The notes below the pieces were generated by a model. It saw nothing but the letters and a program-made list of their open reading frames with translations. It was not told the origin of the DNA and searched no databases. Shown piece by piece: positions 21,201 to 29,135 of a DNA stretch of 64,000 nucleotides. Within the stretch, counting starts at the first letter, position 1; the number at the start of each line of letters is the position of its first letter. Source of the stretch: Chitinophagaceae bacterium (GTDB taxonomy: Bacteria > Bacteroidota > Bacteroidia > Chitinophagales > Chitinophagaceae); NCBI GenBank assembly GCA_016715365.1, contig JADKAM010000001.1, positions 1 to 64,000 of the forward strand, in the 5' to 3' direction. A program made the position numbers and the translations under genes.

Positions 21201-21692
21201 AAGGAAGAAATAGCACAGCAGGATGATTTTGTTACCGACTGCAGTATTGATACCGACCTGGAAATTTTAATACCGGATAGTTATGTAGAAAGCATCACCG
21301 AAAGATTGACGCTGTACAGCCGTTTAGATAATTGTGAGAACGAGGAAGACCTTACTGCCTTTCATACTGAAATGACGGATAGATTTGGGCCAATACCGGC
21401 GCAGGTTGAAGACCTGTTTACAACAGTTCGCTGCCGGAGAATAGCTGTTGACCTTGGTTTTGAAAAACTGTTTGTAAAAAACAATACCCTTAAATGTTTC
21501 TTTGTAAGTAACCCCGACTCACCGTATTTTCAAAGTGAAGTATTTAACGGCATTCTTTTATTCTTACAGAACGGCACCAACAAAGGCAAATTAAAACAGG
21601 TTGGCAAGAATGGTATTTTGGTTGTGGAAGACATAAAAACAATGGATGATCTTTTTTCGTTTTTAAGTAAAATGAAAAAGAGTACAAATTAA
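18276..21692 (+). CDS. mfd: Transcription-repair coupling factor Mfd
   Basis: Mfd removes RNA polymerase stalled at DNA lesions and recruits UvrA. It is 1138 residues, typical for the family. In order: the UvrB-like N-terminal module (GAIVTYPEALFEKVVLP, VRGGILDIYSFG); the RNA-polymerase-interacting CarD-like domain (LQPGDYVTHIDHGVGVYSGL, about 455); the translocase with Walker A CGDVGFGKTEIAIRA (about 605), DEEQKFGV (about 707), TATPIPRTLQFSLMGARDLS and HQLRGRVGRS; and the C-terminal TRCF domain. The start ATG at 18276 sits nine bases after TATCTTTG (18260-18267), a good Bacteroidota -7 element, so the leader may be very short. It converges with the lectin/PKD gene, with two bases between the stops. 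Confidence 0.97.
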   Translation: MNLEMLLNGYLNDPRCFKIVDRITTSQPQQIQLTNLHGSAAPFIVSAVFNHASASQLNHLIILRDAEEAAYFHNTLENITSALNLFYFPSSFKNKKNYRLLNASHVMLRTECLTRFSNPMGQNRVGAIVTYPEALFEKVVLPKTLSANIISIKQGDTIDTNAIYEKFVGYGFTRTDFVYEPGQFAVRGGILDIYSFGNEKPYRIELFGNEVDSIRIFDPETQLSERKLLQVSIIPNVETQFDSGEKVSIMEFLPENTVVWSEDWNFIKEKIEQQEEDLQLYLELLKQNPVSSSSLQDDEESYLAKTDINETDFVTATILESEIKQRHIIEFGVKANFDTNNAQRSTVIFTTKEQPSFNRQFDLLIKNLKEYEEKKYNIYLFADNPKQLERLHVIFTDLKAEINVIPVPTSIHEGFIDDDLKNVCYTDHQIFQRYHKYKVKQAFSKNKALTLKTLRELQPGDYVTHIDHGVGVYSGLQKIEANGKMQEAVRIQYKDGDLLYVNISSLHKIGKYSGKEGTVPKMNKLGSDVWNKLKDKTKRQVKDIATDLIKLYAERKSREGFAHQPDNYMQTELEASFIYEDTPDQGKATEDVKRDMEKPSPMDRLVCGDVGFGKTEIAIRAAFKTCCDGKQAAVLVPTTILAYQHYKTFGERLKDFPVTVDFINRFKSSKERKETLLKVAEGKVDIIIGTHALLSKDVKFKDLGIMIIDEEQKFGVAAKEKLKQLRTTVDSLTLTATPIPRTLQFSLMGARDLSIINTPPPNRQPIQTEVMVFNEDAIRDIIYYETERGGQVFFIHNRVKGLAEMKGLIQGLCPDISIAYAHGQMEGDELEDTILDFMDKKYDVLVCTNIVESGVDIPNVNTIIVNNAHQFGLSDLHQLRGRVGRSNKKAFCYLLAPPMSTLPPDSRKRLSTLEQYSDLGSGFQIAMRDLDIRGAGNMLGGEQSGFIAEIGFEMYHKILDEAVRELKRTEFKELYKEEIAQQDDFVTDCSIDTDLEILIPDSYVESITERLTLYSRLDNCENEEDLTAFHTEMTDRFGPIPAQVEDLFTTVRCRRIAVDLGFEKLFVKNNTLKCFFVSNPDSPYFQSEVFNGILLFLQNGTNKGKLKQVGKNGILVVEDIKTMDDLFSFLSKMKKSTN

Positions 21693-21694
21693 AA

Positions 21695-24370
21695 CTACCT
21701 GATCAACATCACCGTACCCTGCCTGTCAACCACCAACCCCCTGTAATCTACACCACTGGCAATAACAACATATACACCGCTGCTTTGTGCTTTACCTTTA
21801 AAGGTTCCATCCCAGCCTTTGTTTACATCTGTGGAGTAAAAAATCTGCTGGCCAAAGCGGTTAAAAATTTTGAGGTACCTGAACTCTTTAATACCTACCG
21901 GCAAGCCTCTGTACAGATCGTTGATACCATTTCCGTTTGGTGTAAAGGCATTGGGTAAATAAATTTCGGGCGCCTGGTAAACCTGTATCTTAATGGTATC
22001 AAAACTCTGGCAACCCAGCGGAGTATAAGCTCTTACAACGTACGTATACATTTGCGTACCTGTTAATGTGGCAACAGGATTTGCAATAAACGGATCATTC
22101 AAACCGGTTGCAGGTGTCCACTCGTAACTGATGCCGCCACTTGCCTGTAATTGCAATGGCCTGCCCGATGCGGTGATGGTATCGTTACCGGCAAATGCAT
22201 CGGTAGCATAGATAATAATATTTTTTTCCAAGGAACCGCTGTAACAGCCATTAGATGCACTGGCATATAATTTCACCAGGTAAGTACCTCCTGCTGTGTA
22301 CATATGTTGTGTATCTCTTGTGTTTGAGATCCCTCCATCTCCAAAATCCCATTTCCAGGTTGTAACGGTAGCCGAATTATCAACTGCTGTAAAACTGACC
22401 ACATCATTTTTACAGGCATCGTTAAAATTAAAACTAACATTGGGCGTAGGAAGGATAACAAAGTTTTTTGCAACCGTATCGCTCACACAGCCATCACTGC
22501 TGGTTGCAACCAACTGTACCGTTTGCGGCCCTGCTGCAAAATTACGGGCCGGGTTTTGTAATGTACTCCATTCAGCTCCATTGTATATCCAGTTCCATTG
22601 GGTGGCAGTGCCTCCTGCAACCAGTGTTGAATCGGAAAACTGCACCGGCAAACCTGTGCAAAGCGGATTGCTGAAACCAAAATTGGCTGTTGGTTTTGCC
22701 GATACATTTATTGTTTGTGTAAGTGTATCAGAAATACAACCTCTGGCATTCGTTGTAACATGCCTTATAATTTTAGGGCCTGGTGTGTTATAAGTGGTTG
22801 ATGGATTTTGTTGTGTAGAGAATTGACCATTGCCCAGGTCCCACCACCATCCTGTTATTGATATACCATCAGTGGTAAAGGAAGAATCGGTGAGTGTGGT
22901 TAATACCGATTGGCAGATGGTGTTATTTTTGAAAAAAGCTATTGGTTTATTTGCAACAAAAATATTTTTAGTTATCGTTCCCAGGCAACCGTTACTTCCG
23001 TTGCTGGTTGCGGTAAGAGTAACAGTATGTAGACCCGGTGTTGCAAATGTAAAAGTTGCATTCTGCGTATTTGCTGTTGCAGTTCCAAAATTCCAGAGCC
23101 AGTCGGATACTGGATCGGAGCCGGAAACAAAGATGCCGGAAAAAACGGTTGCAGAACCCAGGCAAACAGAATCTGTAAAATTAAAATCAATCACCGGCCT
23201 GGTATATATGTGTACCGTTTTATACAGCGTATCAGATTCGCAACCTTCCAAAGATTTTACGGCTAGCTTCACTATTTTATCTCCGCCGGTTGTATAGGTG
23301 GTGGAGGGATTTTGAAGAACGGATGTGAGGCTGTTATCAAAATCCCAATACCAGTTATTAATAGTTCCAACTGTTGCAGTTGAAGTATTGGTAAATTGAA
23401 TGGTGTTTACAACACAACTATCATTGTGCGTAAAACTTGCCACAGGCTTACTCCCAATCCTTACCACCTGTGTATTGGTTGCTTCACATCCATCTGCACC
23501 GCGTACTCTTTGTATAACGGTAAAATCGCCTGCTGTTGTATAAATATGTGTAGGGTTTAAATTCACAGAATCAATCGGGCTGCCATCACCAAAATCCCAC
23601 CAGAATTTTGCCAGTGGTGTAAAAGTTATGGTGGAGTCTATAAAAGTGATCGGTTCATTTATGCATCTTTTTTGTGTGGGGCTGAAATGAAAGGTAGGAT
23701 TGAGTGCCGTTTTAAAACCCTGGTAATTAAACTCGGCACCGGTGCTGCCGGTAAAACCCCAGTACACCATCGGGTTGCCACCAAAAACAGTTGCTGTAAA
23801 ATCTCTTACGGTAGTTAAGCGTAAGCTGCCATCTACATAAGCTGTAAATGTTTTGGTTACTGCATCCCACACAATACGCAGCGAATGCCAGTTACCATCT
23901 TCTATATTATTATTACCATTTACAGCTGTAACCGGGCCTGCAATATTGTTTGCACTGCTGTGGTTTAAATCGCCATTTAACTGAAAAGCAATATGATCAT
24001 AAGAAGGATCATTATCAGGTGAACTGTTTTGATAGGTATCCAGTGTAACACCAACTGCCGGCGTAATACCTGCATAACCCAGGCCACTGCCGGATGTACC
24101 TACACTGGTACTGATGGGTTGCAATACAAAGGCAATGCCATCTGCACCGGGACTGTCGCCGCTGCCCAGTATCACATCAAAATTAAAATCGAAAGACTGA
24201 GTAAGGTTAATTTTTATGTTGTTCCATACAGACCCCGTTTGGGTTGCCTGTGCGTTGGTTAACCGGTATTCGTTGCAGGTGATTTGCGCAGCATTTCCAT
24301 TTACTGTGTATTGTGCCAACAGACTTTGACTGCCTAGTGCCAATACAATTAAACTTACTATTCTTTTCAT
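21695..24370 (-). CDS. L-type lectin-like / PKD-repeat protein with T9SS type B sorting domain
   Basis: Secreted surface protein of about 891 residues. I take the ATG at 24368-24370 as start because MKRIVSLIVLALGSQSLLAQ is a clean signal peptide; the frame is open eight codons further up. An L-type (legume) lectin-like domain follows (DGIAFVLQP, GVTLDTYQN, DGNWHSLRIVWDA). Then come about six PKD-type repeats, each with a WWDFGDG or WNFG-like core. The C-terminal module (YLPNAFTPNGNGINDLYRG, FNRFGQQIFYS, GWDGTFKG, SSGVYVV) is the CHU_C/type B Por-sorting domain. The family role is carbohydrate binding or adhesion at the cell surface; the ligand is unknown. The gene is monocistronic as far as I can see and converges with mfd. 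Confidence 0.9.
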   Translation of the reverse strand: MKRIVSLIVLALGSQSLLAQYTVNGNAAQITCNEYRLTNAQATQTGSVWNNIKINLTQSFDFNFDVILGSGDSPGADGIAFVLQPISTSVGTSGSGLGYAGITPAVGVTLDTYQNSSPDNDPSYDHIAFQLNGDLNHSSANNIAGPVTAVNGNNNIEDGNWHSLRIVWDAVTKTFTAYVDGSLRLTTVRDFTATVFGGNPMVYWGFTGSTGAEFNYQGFKTALNPTFHFSPTQKRCINEPITFIDSTITFTPLAKFWWDFGDGSPIDSVNLNPTHIYTTAGDFTVIQRVRGADGCEATNTQVVRIGSKPVASFTHNDSCVVNTIQFTNTSTATVGTINNWYWDFDNSLTSVLQNPSTTYTTGGDKIVKLAVKSLEGCESDTLYKTVHIYTRPVIDFNFTDSVCLGSATVFSGIFVSGSDPVSDWLWNFGTATANTQNATFTFATPGLHTVTLTATSNGSNGCLGTITKNIFVANKPIAFFKNNTICQSVLTTLTDSSFTTDGISITGWWWDLGNGQFSTQQNPSTTYNTPGPKIIRHVTTNARGCISDTLTQTINVSAKPTANFGFSNPLCTGLPVQFSDSTLVAGGTATQWNWIYNGAEWSTLQNPARNFAAGPQTVQLVATSSDGCVSDTVAKNFVILPTPNVSFNFNDACKNDVVSFTAVDNSATVTTWKWDFGDGGISNTRDTQHMYTAGGTYLVKLYASASNGCYSGSLEKNIIIYATDAFAGNDTITASGRPLQLQASGGISYEWTPATGLNDPFIANPVATLTGTQMYTYVVRAYTPLGCQSFDTIKIQVYQAPEIYLPNAFTPNGNGINDLYRGLPVGIKEFRYLKIFNRFGQQIFYSTDVNKGWDGTFKGKAQSSGVYVVIASGVDYRGLVVDRQGTVMLIR

Positions 24371-24592
24371 TTTTACAATTATCTCAATTGACAAATTTGT
24401 TCAATCACAGAGCAGCAATATTTTTAGGTGTTATGAGTTTACAGCGGGTAAGTAGAAAATGAGAGAACCAGGCCTGGTAAGTTTTAGCTAATTGGTACCT
24501 GAAGAATCTACTTTGCTAAAATAAGAAAAATAAAGGAACGTGGTTTATAACTGAGGATATATTTTACAAGCCTATTATTAAAATTGAATGCC

Positions 24593-26492
24593 TCACTCCC
24601 TTTTCATCACAATCTTTTCATTCATGTCTGCCATTACCTGTTTTTTAAAATCTACCAGTTTTTTGTAGTCGGCTGCTTTAATTACCCGTTCTTTAATTTG
24701 CAGGGTTGCAATGGCAGTGAGGGTTCGGGTAGCTGCATCCCAATTATAATTACAGTTGTAGTATGCAAAGGGAAATTCTATCAATTTATTTTTGGGGATA
24801 TTCTCTGCATTGAACCCTGCCGGGAAATTTATACACCGTTGTATCTATTGCCTGGTAGGGGCAGGTAAAATAATAATCTCTCTTGCGGTTTTCATATTCC
24901 GGTATCTCTTCATCAAAAACAGGGTAAAGCCTTGGCTCAAAAAAAAGTTTGCTGCCGGCGTTGAAGGAATAGATCTTTTCATAATCCATGGTGGCAGAAA
25001 CCAGGTAAGGATTTGTTTTGTTTTTTGAATTGGTGATCTCAAAATTGTCGGGTTGTTTCCACTCCATATTAGTGATGAAGAATTTTCTTTTTTCATCTTC
25101 CTGCAAATCATGATAATACATCAGCAGTTCATTCCTCCCTTCTCCAATCAGGGAAAAGGAAGTTTTTACTTTTGCTCCTCCATCTTCATTTACTTCAATA
25201 ATGGTATGAATACTTTGGGTATTATCTGCATACTTACTGATTGGTGTATTTACCAACACCCCTCCATCGTCTGTAACCATCATGGCCTTGCGGTTTTCGG
25301 TAAAGGGGCCAAGCTCCGCAAAGGGCAAAGTGGTGCTGGTACACTCCAGCCAGATGCTGTCTTTTTGCTGCGGGATACAGAGAATAACATGGTTGAAGTA
25401 ATGAGCTGGAAAATCTTCACGTACAATACCGGGAGTTGTTCCGCCTTCTATGATCACCATATTTGATTTTACCCCAACAGCATCCAGTGCTGATTTTAAA
25501 TAATTGCTCAATGCTTTACAATCGCCATACTTTTTATTGTCTACAAAACTGGCAGGAAAAGGTTTTAATCCGCCAATCCCCAATTGTATACTTACATACC
25601 GCATATTGTTTTGCAGGTAATTGTATAAAATCCTTGCTTTGTCTGCATCTGTTTTCGCCTCTTTAACCAGGCTGGCATAAAACAATTTCCTGTCCTCTGG
25701 CAATACCGATGTTTTGAGGTAAACTTTTTTATACCATTCACCAAAATTTTTCCAGCTGGTCATATCACCATCATACTCATCTAACTGAAATTTATTGGGA
25801 CCCAGCAAAACCTGTGGCAGGTAATTATCAGTTGATCCAACATGTTTTTCTGTTTTAAAAGCCCGCAAATTTTTTACTTCCCAGTGATACTGTTCTTTAT
25901 TCCCGTCTTTGGTAATTACAGGTTGGTAATTGCAGTTCAGAATTTTGTACCGCAGGGATAAATCTGCCGGTACTTCCACATCAAAAACTGCTTTTTGAAC
26001 AGCTTGGTTTGAGTGCTGAAAATAGTTGCCGGGGTAATTGAACAGGCCCTTGTATTTTATACTGTAATTAATTTCAACAGTTACCGGATAGCCGGGCGGT
26101 GAGACATTAAAATAGGTCAGTTTGCCTTCCGGTACCAGGCCTTCGCCGTAATTTAAAGAAGTCATTTCCTTTTTTGAAAAAGTGTTTTTCTTAACGCCCG
26201 ATGCATCATACACTTTTATTTCAGCATCGTCCAACACCCTGAATTCGTAAGAAAATTCATTGAAATTCAAATACCTTTTTCCCTGTTCATTTAAGATGGT
26301 AATCACCTGGTGTACATCGTATCTGGCACTATTAATATCTTTGATTGTAAATTTAATTGTCTCTTCCCTTACAACTACATTTGCATCCTTCTTTAAAGAA
26401 TCGGGGATTGTATGAGCCGCATAAATATCTGCCTGTGCAAAGCAACAGGCTGCACAAAATGCTGACATCAGGAAAACAAAAATCTTTTTCAT
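24593..26492 (-). CDS. DUF3857/transglutaminase-like exported protein, one frameshift near the 3' end
   Basis: Exported protein with signal peptide MKKIFVFLMSAFCAACCFAQ (start ATG 26490-26492; another ATG lies two codons upstream at 26498). A DUF3857 domain is followed by a transglutaminase-like core with Cys in KKYGDCKALSNYLKSAL and His in HYFNHVILCI, then a DUF3858-type C-terminal part. The frame stops early at 24786 after REYPQK. Removing one C from the CCC run (plus strand GGG, 24822-24824) gives FPAGFNAENIPKNKLIEF, continuing cleanly to a stop at 24593 (NEKIVMKRE). The corrected gene matches the usual family layout. It is coupled to the upstream paralogue, whose TAA overlaps the 26498 ATG. 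Substrate unknown. Confidence 0.88.
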
Positions 26493-26497
26493 GTACA

Positions 26498-28415
26498 TTA
26501 TTTTTTCTTCAACACGATCCTTTCTGCAAGAATGGCATACATTTTTTTAAAAAAATCTTTTATGTAGGGGTACCCTTCAACAGTATAATCAGCATACAAC
26601 AGGTCAAGTGTAACCCTGAACGAAATAATATTATTATCCAGCTGTATTTTTCGTATCAAAATAATACTGGTATCGGGCATCATCAGCCTGGTATTTTTAG
26701 GCAGTTCATTTACAATATAATCATCGGGCAGGTAATAAGTACCGGTTACCACATAACTTTTAGGAAAATTAAAATCAACTGGCATTACACGGTTTTCTTC
26801 AATAAAAGGATTTTTACCCAGGCCTGCAAAAAGGTCATCAGGTAAAAAGAAATAACCCCCCACCCTGCTGCAAATTACCGCTGAATTGTACTACCTGTTC
26901 TAAAGGTTGCAATTCATCTTCCTGGTTATTTACAGTTAAAGAATCTACTTTTATGGTTATCCCTTCATTATCCTCAATCATTTCTTTTAACTTATCTTTT
27001 TTAAAAGTACTCATGCGGATATTTCTTGCGTAACCAGAATTTTTTAGTGTTGCCTGGCCAGATATTTTTCCGTCTGATTCAACACTGCATGTAAAAAAAA
27101 CATGGTTAACATATTTATCGGTACCGGTTATTGGTATTAAAGTTTCAACTGATTTATCAACTACCAGTGCATTGGTGTTTATTACATCATAAGGCACCAG
27201 GTTGTAAGGATTATATTTATCAGCAGCGTTCATTATGTATTCAACATCTCCATCCTTAACATAAGCCATCACAGCATTAAAACGTCTTAAAAAGGGATAA
27301 AGCGCATTTACCATTCCATGGTCTTTTGTGCTTACCAGTAATGGCTTTGCAGCTATACCAGCTTCTTTCAACAGGTTTATTAAAATGAAATTAATATCGG
27401 TAATATTTGCGTTCTTTTTATCCCACGCTTCTTTAATTCCCTTGTCTGAATAAATATCATATACATTATTCCACTGCATATTGCGTTGCACATAATTGTA
27501 AATAGCCCTTATCCGCTCACTTGTTTTTTGCATCGCCGAAACGCTTGTCAAAATATCACCCACGCCCCGAAGGTTCTTTTTTAATGCCAGGCCAAAATCT
27601 TCATCTTCCTGTAATTCCTTAATAATTTTTACCCAGGTTGTTCTTATCTCTTCATAATATCCCGGTGCATTGATGGTTGATAATTGAAAATCTATTCTTT
27701 GCAGATAATCTATTCTTCCGGAGCTGTATGGCTCATCTTTCAACCCTTTTATATTTCGCATAATATACCAGGTTCCTTCGTTAATACCAGTGCTTACTTT
27801 CTTTTCCATCTCCTGGCGTTTGGTTACCAGCAGTGTAAATTGAAAATACTCGGGAACTATTACATTATACGCACTGTATTGTACGGGAATGCTTTGCTGA
27901 AAATTCCAGGTAGGGATATAGCTGTATGATTTTCGGGTCTTTTTATACTTGTATTCAAAAACGGTTCCTTTTTTTACATTGGGCATTGCAAATGATATTT
28001 CAGAAAAATCTTTGTCAATTGCCTTATTGTAAACATTGCCGCTTTCAAGTTTTGATTCTTCTATATTTCCATTTGCATCCAGGTTGTAAGAGATACCACT
28101 GATATTTGATATCCCTTCCCGGCCACCTTTTGCATAATACGACAGTTTTATTTCGCCCATGCCGGTTCCCTTTTCCTTCAATATTTTTATCCGCATGCGA
28201 TAGCTGCTTTCCGATACCCAACCCGTGTTATTAATGTAATTAAATTCAATTTCGCCAATGTCCTGTAATATCACAGCCTCTGCTCCGGGGTCAAAGCTGC
28301 AGTCTTGCATTTGCAGTTCGGCCTTATCAATTTTACCATATGCTTGTATTTTATCCTGGGCATATAAAGCCCCGTTAAATGAGAGCAACAAAAAAATTAG
28401 AGCAGTCGTTTTCAT
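26498..28415 (-). CDS. DUF3857/transglutaminase-like exported protein lacking the catalytic Cys, one frameshift
   Basis: Paralogue of the next gene downstream, with signal peptide MKTTALIFLLLSFNGALYAQ. DUF3857 is followed by a transglutaminase-like fold (RIRAIYNYVQRNMQWNNVYD, LLKEAGIAAKPLLVSTKDHG). At the position of the catalytic Cys it reads KKNANITDINFIL, so it is probably not an active enzyme. The frame ends at 26838 after QQGGGLFLFT. Removing one G from the six-G run (plus-strand C run 26856-26861) instead reads QQGGGYFFLPDDLFAG and continues to a TAA at 26498-26500 (AERIVLKKK). That TAA shares one base with a downstream ATG (TAATG), which fits a coupled two-gene operon and supports the corrected frame. 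Confidence 0.87.
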
Positions 28416-28497
28416 TAAAGAGGTATTACGTTTTATTTAAATTAAAATTAATGTTTTTATTTAATCAACTACCTTAAATATTTCATATCCAAATAAA

Positions 28498-28531
28498 AAA
28501 TGCCGCTCATTTTTCGATGAGCGGCATTACT
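28498..28531 (-). terminator. Rho-independent terminator of the small DUF5679-like gene
   Basis: A perfect stem, GCCGCTCAT pairing with ATGAGCGGC, surrounds a short T-rich loop. On the minus strand it is followed by a run of Ts. It lies 17 bp beyond the stop of the gene at 28548-28748 and upstream of the DUF3857 pair, so it insulates the two transcripts. Confidence 0.9.
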
Positions 28532-28547
28532 GATTTTAAGCTTAAAC

Positions 28548-28748
28548 TTACCAGGCTTTTTTGGCAACCCCGTTTTTAACCGCTTCCAGTGCATTAGCTT
28601 CACTAAGCATGGTGGTCATTTTGTTTCCTTTACCGTCATTGCCCTGGGCCATATAGCCGCCACGGGAAGTTTTAGTTATTACTGCATCCTGCATTGGAAC
28701 GTTTTTTTCCTTTGTTTTCATGCAATAGGCTGTTAGCATTTTTGACAT
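28548..28748 (-). CDS. Small DUF5679-like protein without zinc cysteines
   Basis: A 66-residue protein (MSKMLTAYCMKTKEKNVPMQ...). The pattern AYC-x-K-x-KEK..PM.DA, then GGYMAQG, resembles DUF5679, a short family with a zinc ribbon of two CxxC-like knuckles. Here only one Cys is left (AYCMKTK), and the second knuckle is replaced by GNDGKGNKMTTML, so metal binding in the family manner is unlikely. A second ATG three codons in is an alternative start. It has its own strong terminator and a long upstream region. The assignment is by pattern and uncertain; the coding call is supported by the terminator and composition. Confidence 0.75.
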   Translation of the reverse strand: MSKMLTAYCMKTKEKNVPMQDAVITKTSRGGYMAQGNDGKGNKMTTMLSEANALEAVKNGVAKKAW

Positions 28749-28790
28749 TTTAATGAATTTATATGGTTAGTAAATATGGGTTGAAGTAGT

Positions 28791-28811
28791 AAGCTTCAGG
28801 TTACAAGCTAC
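28791..28811. repeat. Single short heptamer array
   Basis: Three consecutive 7-bp words with shared letters (AAGCTTC, AGGTTAC, AAGCTAC) lie 43 bp upstream of the small gene at 28548-28748. They resemble the AGCTACA family at 50202-50310, but no inverted partner arm is obvious nearby. It may be a remnant. Confidence 0.5.
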
Positions 28812-28897
28812 ATAAAATATTGGTTTTGGCAAAAATCCACTACGTGATTCAGCTTGAAATCAGCTATAAACTCATTTGGTTATCCCCAATTGCGAAT

Positions 28898-28964
28898 GCT
28901 GTATTTTATACGTAAAAATGGTAAAACCTCCCCTATACAATAGCTATTGTACTTAAAATACAGC
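28898..28964. other. Inverted repeat containing a 16-bp perfect palindrome
   Basis: An 11-bp inverted repeat, GCTGTATTTTA at 28898-28908 and TAAAATACAGC at 28954-28964, encloses the perfect palindrome TACAATAGCTATTGTA at 28936-28951. The region 28749-29135 otherwise has no gene: it holds the leader side of the small gene, this structure and the gyrB terminator. An operator or a cruciform are both possible; nothing in the sequence decides between them. Confidence 0.6.
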
Positions 28965-29045
28965 TTAAAAGCCTTGTCAGACAGTCACTTACCCAAAAAG
29001 CTGGTTAATGGGTCCTTTATATACTTAAAAGGCTATGGCTATTAA

Positions 29046-29067
29046 AAAAGGGGCCAAAGCCCCTTTT
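29046..29067 (-). terminator. gyrB terminator
   Basis: AAAAGGGGC pairs with GCCCCTTTT around a CAAA loop, 68 bp past the gyrB stop, with T-rich sequence after it on the minus strand. It is nearly symmetric, so it could also act on the other strand. Confidence 0.85.
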
Positions 29068-29135
29068 AAAATGGTGATAAAAGATATTAAAAAATATTTT
29101 AAAAAAGCTCCATTTTAGCTTGAAAAAGCCGGCTT

